A stretch of DNA of 64,000 bases from Zygnema cylindricum (Eukaryota; Streptophyta; Zygnematophyceae; Zygnematales; Zygnemataceae), in the NCBI GenBank assembly GCA_037447655.1, contig JBBHKE010002726.1:167938-231937 (forward strand), written 5' to 3'. The first letter of the stretch is position 1. Each line of letters begins with the position of its first letter. Of the stretch, positions 58,825 through 64,000 are shown piece by piece. A program made the translations under genes and the position numbers. The notes below the pieces were generated by a model. It ran no database searches and had not been told where the DNA came from. It saw only the letters and a program-made list of their open reading frames with translations.

Positions 58825-61800
58825 ATGGGCGAACAGCCAGTGACGAAGAGCCCCACCACTTTTGAGGATCCATCAATCCCAAAAGCTAATTTTGAAAGAG
58901 GGAGAAATATAATTGAGGAGGCATTTAAGGCAAGAGGTGTTCGTGACGCGATTGGGAAACAGAGCTCTGATAGTGTATGCATAATGGGGAGACTCGATTC
59001 TACTCATGTCTGGAAAGAAGTGTTATTTAGTGATATTACGATTATAGAACCCGCAGAATTAGGATACAGGAGAAAGAATGAGTTTGCAGATTTCAAAAAA
59101 AAAAATGGTATGGTCGAAGAGACGTTAGTAGGACCTGTTGAAGTTCGAAGGAGAAGACACCGAAGGGCTTCATCCAAGACTTCCATAGCTTCCTCAGACA
59201 ATGAAGAGGAGTACATCAAATCCAATTTTAATGCATTCAATATTTCAAACACCAAAGTCTCAGCTACAGGACAGATATCTATTGATCCACGTCCTCAAGA
59301 CATATCTAGTGTTAGGTGTCCCAAAGGACTCCCAGAAGATCATTTGAAAATGAGATTATGCCATGAGCTTGTAAGTTGTTGTTCTGATTCCGTTTCCTTA
59401 CCACAATCGAATTCGACCATTAATTCCATACCAGTTTTGGAAATCTCCAAGACTTTTTCTGCAGATCCCCATCTCGGCTGTCTTTCCGATATATCGTTGC
59501 AAAAAGGCAATAATAGTTCAGATGATCAAAAGAATTTTGACATCCCTGTGAAATTTTTTGGATGGCAATCCGCTATAGGACCTTCGGACAGTAATAAAAG
59601 TAGCTTCGAAAAAAATGATGAACCATCTTTTTCGTCCAACGGGACTCATTTAGATGGGAATTTCAGAATCACAGATAAAAAGACACTCGACCAATTTCAA
59701 CATCTATTTGCCGAAGACCTTCAGAGATCTCACGGAAACATAGAGAATTCTGGACATCATTCTGGACATCTACTTTCTATAGATGAAGCTTCATATTCTG
59801 AAGAAACTACAATGCCTGTTTCTGTTTTCCAAGAGCGTACAGTATGCCTTTGGAGCATTATTGGGGCAGCTGCTGTTTTATGTATAGGGATTTTTATTTC
59901 GTGGTTTTTTTCACTCAAGACAGAGGCGACAAACGCAAGGTGAGTTCTTGTCATTCTTATAATTCCTATACTCTTATCATATATACTTATCTTTATCGTT
60001 TGTCCAGGGTGAAGAATGGGTTTCTGTTTCAGGGTTGAATTCACCATCAGCTTCGCTCATGTTAACGGAATGTATCATTGTGTCATCAATTCTAATACAC
60101 TTGCATTAGGATAATTTTCCTGGGTCAGGTGTGTCAACTCAGACTCACGTTTTGATTAAACGGATTCATTTAACAATCAGCATAGTGCAGTTTAATTATA
60201 ATTAGTGCTTTTAGCAAAGGAAGCTATTGATTGAGCACTAGCTGGAATATAATCTCACATGCTCGTTTCTGGATTTTGAATTTTAATATTCACTTTTTCC
60301 CTTTTTTTTGAACTCCAGTTTCGTTCTTCGACCTTAAAGCTTTGGCTTTTGAATTCGCTCATTCGGTTCTTGAACTCAAACTTGAATGTGTCGTTTTTTC
60401 TCTCTCTTACGGTTCGGGTAACCGTAAACAGAAATTAATATCTGGGCTATTTATCTTAATGGATTGATTTTTATTTTGATCTTTGTTGTACAGATTTCGA
60501 GCCCATTTGGCAGTGGTATTGATAAGTTTGGCATTTAGTATTGCCATGGTCTGCGGTTGTTTGTGGTTCATGTGGAGTTTTGCTTCGGTTATGGAAAAAA
60601 GAATGGAAAAAAGATTACAAGAGCTTTATAAGGCCCGACAACAAGCAGGAAGTGCTGAGAACGCAAAAACTGAATTCCTATCTTCTTTATCGCATGAAAT
60701 CCGTACCCCATTAAACGGCATAATTGGTGAGTTTTTACGCATGAGATTATTTTTTTGGCAAACCCTGTTTTTTTTTATTTAGTTTGATTTTCTTTTTTTT
60801 GTTTTATTTAACTCGTACGATGGAATGAATGTGATGCTAATACCATTTGCTTTTGAGATGGAAATACGTTTTCTTTACTAGAGAAATTTTGTTCTCCAGG
60901 TAAATTTATTTGGATAACTATAACAAAAACTTTCCAGCTCTCTGTTTTAGCAAAAGTGACCAGAGGTGTGGAACTTTTTTGCAGGAATGTTGAGTACTTT
61001 GGAGGAAAATGGGCCTTTAACTGTTTCTCAGCAGGAAAATGTGGCGACAGCTTTGGGCTCCTGTTGGGGTTTAAATGATTGGCTCACGTGCTTTTTGTAC
61101 CGTCAGATCGGATCTGAGATCGTAGTACACTGCCCAAGTGAAGTAGTATCGGAAGAGAGAGAGAAGCCGATCGGAGGTGAGGAGGTAGACGGAGAAGGAG
61201 AGAGGTTAGAGAAACCTACAACAGAAAAGTGGGTACAAGAATCACAGGAAAGCAGGAGAGAAGAACTAGGTGTGGGAGAGGATGTGAGGGAGGGAGAAGG
61301 TTCGGAGGAAGAAAAGGCTAGTGTTAAACCTTTTGGAGAAGGAGAGGTTGGAATGGTGGAGGAAGTCTTGAATGGCTCTGTGGGTAAGGAATTAATGGAA
61401 GAGAGCACTTGTCTCTCGGAGGAACAAATTTTGGTTTTTAGGAGTTCTGTTGAAACCGAATCAGAAATTATCAATTCGGATGCTCGGGGAAGAGATCCCG
61501 AGAAAATTCAAAGAATGGAGCGTCAAATATTTGTTGGGGGGACATGGATGTTGCCCGTGGTTCAGGAAGGAGATGAGTCAGAACCGGGAGGAGGAGGGAA
61601 GGAGGAGGTGGAGGGAGGAAATACTGTTAGAGAAAATCAGGCATTCTGGAATTCGATGGAAAATGTCGCTAGAAAAAGGGAGATAACGAAAATGAGTGTA
61701 GACAAAGATGAGTTTAATGTCGTTTCGTCGAATTCGGTTGGAGAAGTCCAGAATTTGGAGAGCGAGCTCGATACAAATTGTAGTTTGGAAAAGGAAGAAG

Positions 61801-63843
61801 GTAGTTGTTTGAGGAGAGATAATCTCGGAAGTTCTGTTGGGTGTAGTTTTGTGAGTGGGACAGAGGATACAGACTGCCAAAATTTAAAGCTTTTATCCTC
61901 AAAAAGGAGTTCAAATGATTTGGAAAACAGTGAGAAAATTGAAGTTACAAGAGCATATGAGGACAATTTGATGGCTGAGAGAAAGAATGATGGAGAAACT
62001 GGCTCCAAGGAAAAAGTTGAAACAACCAAAGACAATATCCGATCAGAAGCTGGAAGAGATTTTGAGAAACAGGCGACAAGTAAAGAGTTTTGTGAAGGGG
62101 AATTGGATTCTAGAGGTAATATTCGACGAGTTTATTCAGAAATTCCCACAATTGAACGCTCTTTTTCTGGGGTCCCTTGTTTGAGAAGGGCTCTTTCAGA
62201 ACAACCCTCAGCTGATTTAGATGTAACAGAGAGAAAAATAACTGCTTCTGTGACACTATTGCGAAGTTCAACATTTAATGAAAGTGTTGGAGACAAATCG
62301 GATTCGTCACTTTCTGTTCTCAAAGGAAAGTGGTGTCTGGTATGTGATCAAAAAAATCCTCTTTTCCTTTTTTAAGATAAGTTTATTTTTTCAATTTTAT
62401 ATTTCCATTCGTGCTATAAGACATGTTAAGCCTGGACGTCTTTTTTCCTCGTCAGAGCTTCTTGAGACTTCTTATCTTCATTGAGGTGGTTTTGAAAAGG
62501 CAATCTCTTGTAGAATTCGATGTCAAAGATTCGTTTCGCAGAGTTAAAATGGGGAGGAAGGAAATACTTTTTTTGTGCGAGTAGGGGCATTTTTTTCTCC
62601 AAATATTTTGTCCAAGTTGAATTATTTCGTCCAATCATGAGTTTCTTTGAATAAGAGCGTTTCTTGAATGTATTCGGTTAATAAGCAAAGCTGGGAGAAA
62701 TTGTAGCGTTCTGTTGCTTTTCAAAACTTGAAAATGTTAGAGATTTTGGATTCTCAGCTTGGCAGTTCTGACTGATAAAACTTTTATGTATCTTATCAAC
62801 CTTATGAAAGTCCCCAGTCTTATGAAAAATTATACGTCTCTTGAAAACCTTAAACTTATGAGCCTTTGGTTCCTTCACTTGAGAAACATTATGGAATCAA
62901 CTTATGAAGCTTGCAAACTTTAGCTCATGAATGCATCCTAAACTGCTGACAATTGATTGACTCATGAACCCTGTTGAAAACTATGAAATTTAATTGAAAT
63001 TTATTTATTTCAGGTGGTTGATGACAATCCGGTCAATCGAAAAGTTTTGGGAGCAAAGCTGGTCCCTTATGGGATGCAAGTTGCATATGCGGAAAATGGA
63101 AAAAAAGCGGTGGAAAAATTATCGCCAATAAACGAACATGATTTTGTTTGTGTTTTTATGGATTTGCAGGTACAAACCATGGTTCTACTGCAGTATTCTT
63201 TGTCTTAATCTAACTGTTGATTTGTTCTCAGTTTCGAGTCGCCTGTTTTAATTATCCTGTCTTCTCCCTCCTCCTTTTCCCTCTACATTTATTTTCCACC
63301 ATTTGTTTTTCTGTCTTGATTTTTTTCGCAGTAGTTTTCCCTCTCTTTTCTATCTCATTAATTTTGCAGTGATTTCCCTTTCTTTTTCTAAGTTCTCTTC
63401 TGTAATCTCTTCCCGATAGTTTTTCTAACTTGAGTTTTTAAACTTGGTTTTTTAACTTAGGTTTTTTAACTTGGTTTTTTAACTTGGTTTTTTAACTTGG
63501 TTTTTTTTTACTTGGTTTCTTAACTTGGTTTTCTACCGTTGTTTTCTTAACTTGGTTTTTCTGCTGTATTTCTTTTGCCTAGATGCCTGTCATGGACGGC
63601 TATGAAGCGACGAGAATTGTTCGACAGATGGAAAAACAATATGCCCTAGAAAATGGACCAATGAAAAGCGTCCACGTGCCCATATTTGCCATAACGGCCG
63701 ATGTTGTGAGTGGAGCCCGAAAAGAATGGAGGACTGCCGGAATGGATGGATTTTTGACAAAACCGCTTTCAGGAGAAGTTTTAAAACACACACTTTCTCA
63801 GCTTCGGTTAGGGCTTTTCGAGGAGGCAAGTATCGGGACATAA
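58825..63843 (+). CDS. Membrane hybrid histidine-kinase-like protein lacking an ATPase domain
   Basis: Five exons (58825-59939, 60494-60726, 60985-62339, 63014-63169, 63583-63843) with GT-AG introns and consistent phases give 1039 residues. In order: a Ser-rich cytosolic-looking N-terminus with the basic patch RRRRHRR; two membrane helices (about 340-362 and 377-402) joined by a 14-residue loop; a HisKA helix with the H-box [13 protein letters not shown] (His439); a poorly conserved second HisKA helix; an acidic, low-complexity segment (about 490-895) with no N, G1 or G2 box; and a receiver (902-1039) with Asp904, Asp905, phospho-acceptor Asp951, Thr991 and Lys1013 all present. No CHASE sensor is seen. 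The exon break inside MDLQ/MPVMDG matches plant hybrid kinases as I recall them. It resembles a cytokinin-receptor-type kinase that has lost catalysis, acting perhaps as a phosphorelay docking or scaffold protein (inference). The ATG context is AGCTATGG. Confidence 0.82.
63424..63562 (+). repeat. AACTTGGTTTTTT minisatellite in intron 4 of the kinase-like gene
   Basis: About ten imperfect 13-18-base units of TTTTTTAACTTGG directly before the last acceptor (TTTTGCCTAG). They supply its pyrimidine tract. Confidence 0.9.
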
Positions 63844-63861
63844 GGTTCGCTCCAGATTTAT

Positions 63862-63916
63862 AGTCTCAAACAAAGAAAGAAAGAGAAAGAGAGTGTGAGT
63901 GTGAGAGAGAGTGAGT

Positions 63917-64000
<84 letters not shown>
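63862..64000. repeat. GA microsatellite
   Basis: Begins about 20 bases after the stop codon of the kinase-like gene with imperfect GAGA/GTGA units and becomes pure (GA)n to the window end. Confidence 0.95.

Noticed and set aside
58825-60493. CHASE or ethylene-binding sensor in the kinase-like protein
   Set aside because: The helices are too close for a CHASE domain, there is no third helix and no Cys/His copper-site pattern.
61103-61474. Ser/Pro-rich minus-strand frames over exon 3 of the kinase-like gene
   Set aside because: Reverse translation of the Glu-rich segment; the plus-strand frame is supported by splice phase on both sides.

Overview
The window is nuclear DNA from a streptophyte (a land plant or a charophyte alga; I cannot say which). 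Support: GT-AG introns, a SEH1 nucleoporin gene whose 5' leader carries the plant telo-box-like word TAGGGTTT, a hybrid histidine-kinase-like gene with a plant-type receiver, Ty1/copia elements with plant-type gag, Ty3/gypsy and hAT elements, and long CT/GA and T-rich tracts. About three quarters is mobile or repetitive DNA. Most of the real host genes are split into exons too short to show as long open frames, so I built them from splice sites, phase and family resemblance.

Left part (1-15.7 kb). A broken hAT transposase gene (386-8656, +) is split by a complete Ty1/copia element (1446-7805, -) with equal 1010-bp LTRs and a 5-bp target duplication. Next come a 1.5-kb foldback element (9032-10564), a non-autonomous element with TAGTG termini (11654-12450), a possible last exon of a Gly/Arg-rich protein (12535-12711, +), and AT-rich DNA with a long poly(T) tract.

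Gene island (15.7-28.1 kb). A nine-exon SEH1 gene (15768-20870, -; 340 residues) has all intron phases consistent. Its first exon and upstream DNA are duplicated 3.8 kb further upstream (20578-22177 against 24416-27802; the same 1600 bp once one insertion is removed). Between the copies, on the other strand, lies the first exon of a secreted ApoD-like lipocalin (23634-23819). The duplicated DNA carries small hAT-like elements. One of them has grown three 409-bp tandem repeats and sits in a perfect 8-bp target duplication.

Nested retrotransposons (31.4-50.6 kb). A decayed Ty3/gypsy element (-) lies inside an older TAGTG-family element. Its integrase is split by a second Ty1/copia element (34273-40743, +). 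Both copia elements have a primer-binding site matching the anticodon arm of initiator tRNA-Met (half-tRNA priming). The ATG inside that site is the apparent gag start.

Right part (50.6-64 kb). This holds small inverted-repeat elements, CT arrays that contain copia fragments, and a five-exon gene (58825-63843, +; 1039 residues). That gene encodes a membrane hybrid histidine-kinase-like protein with an H-box and a complete receiver but no visible ATP-binding domain or extracellular sensor; a long acidic segment takes the place of the catalytic domain. The window ends in a GA microsatellite.
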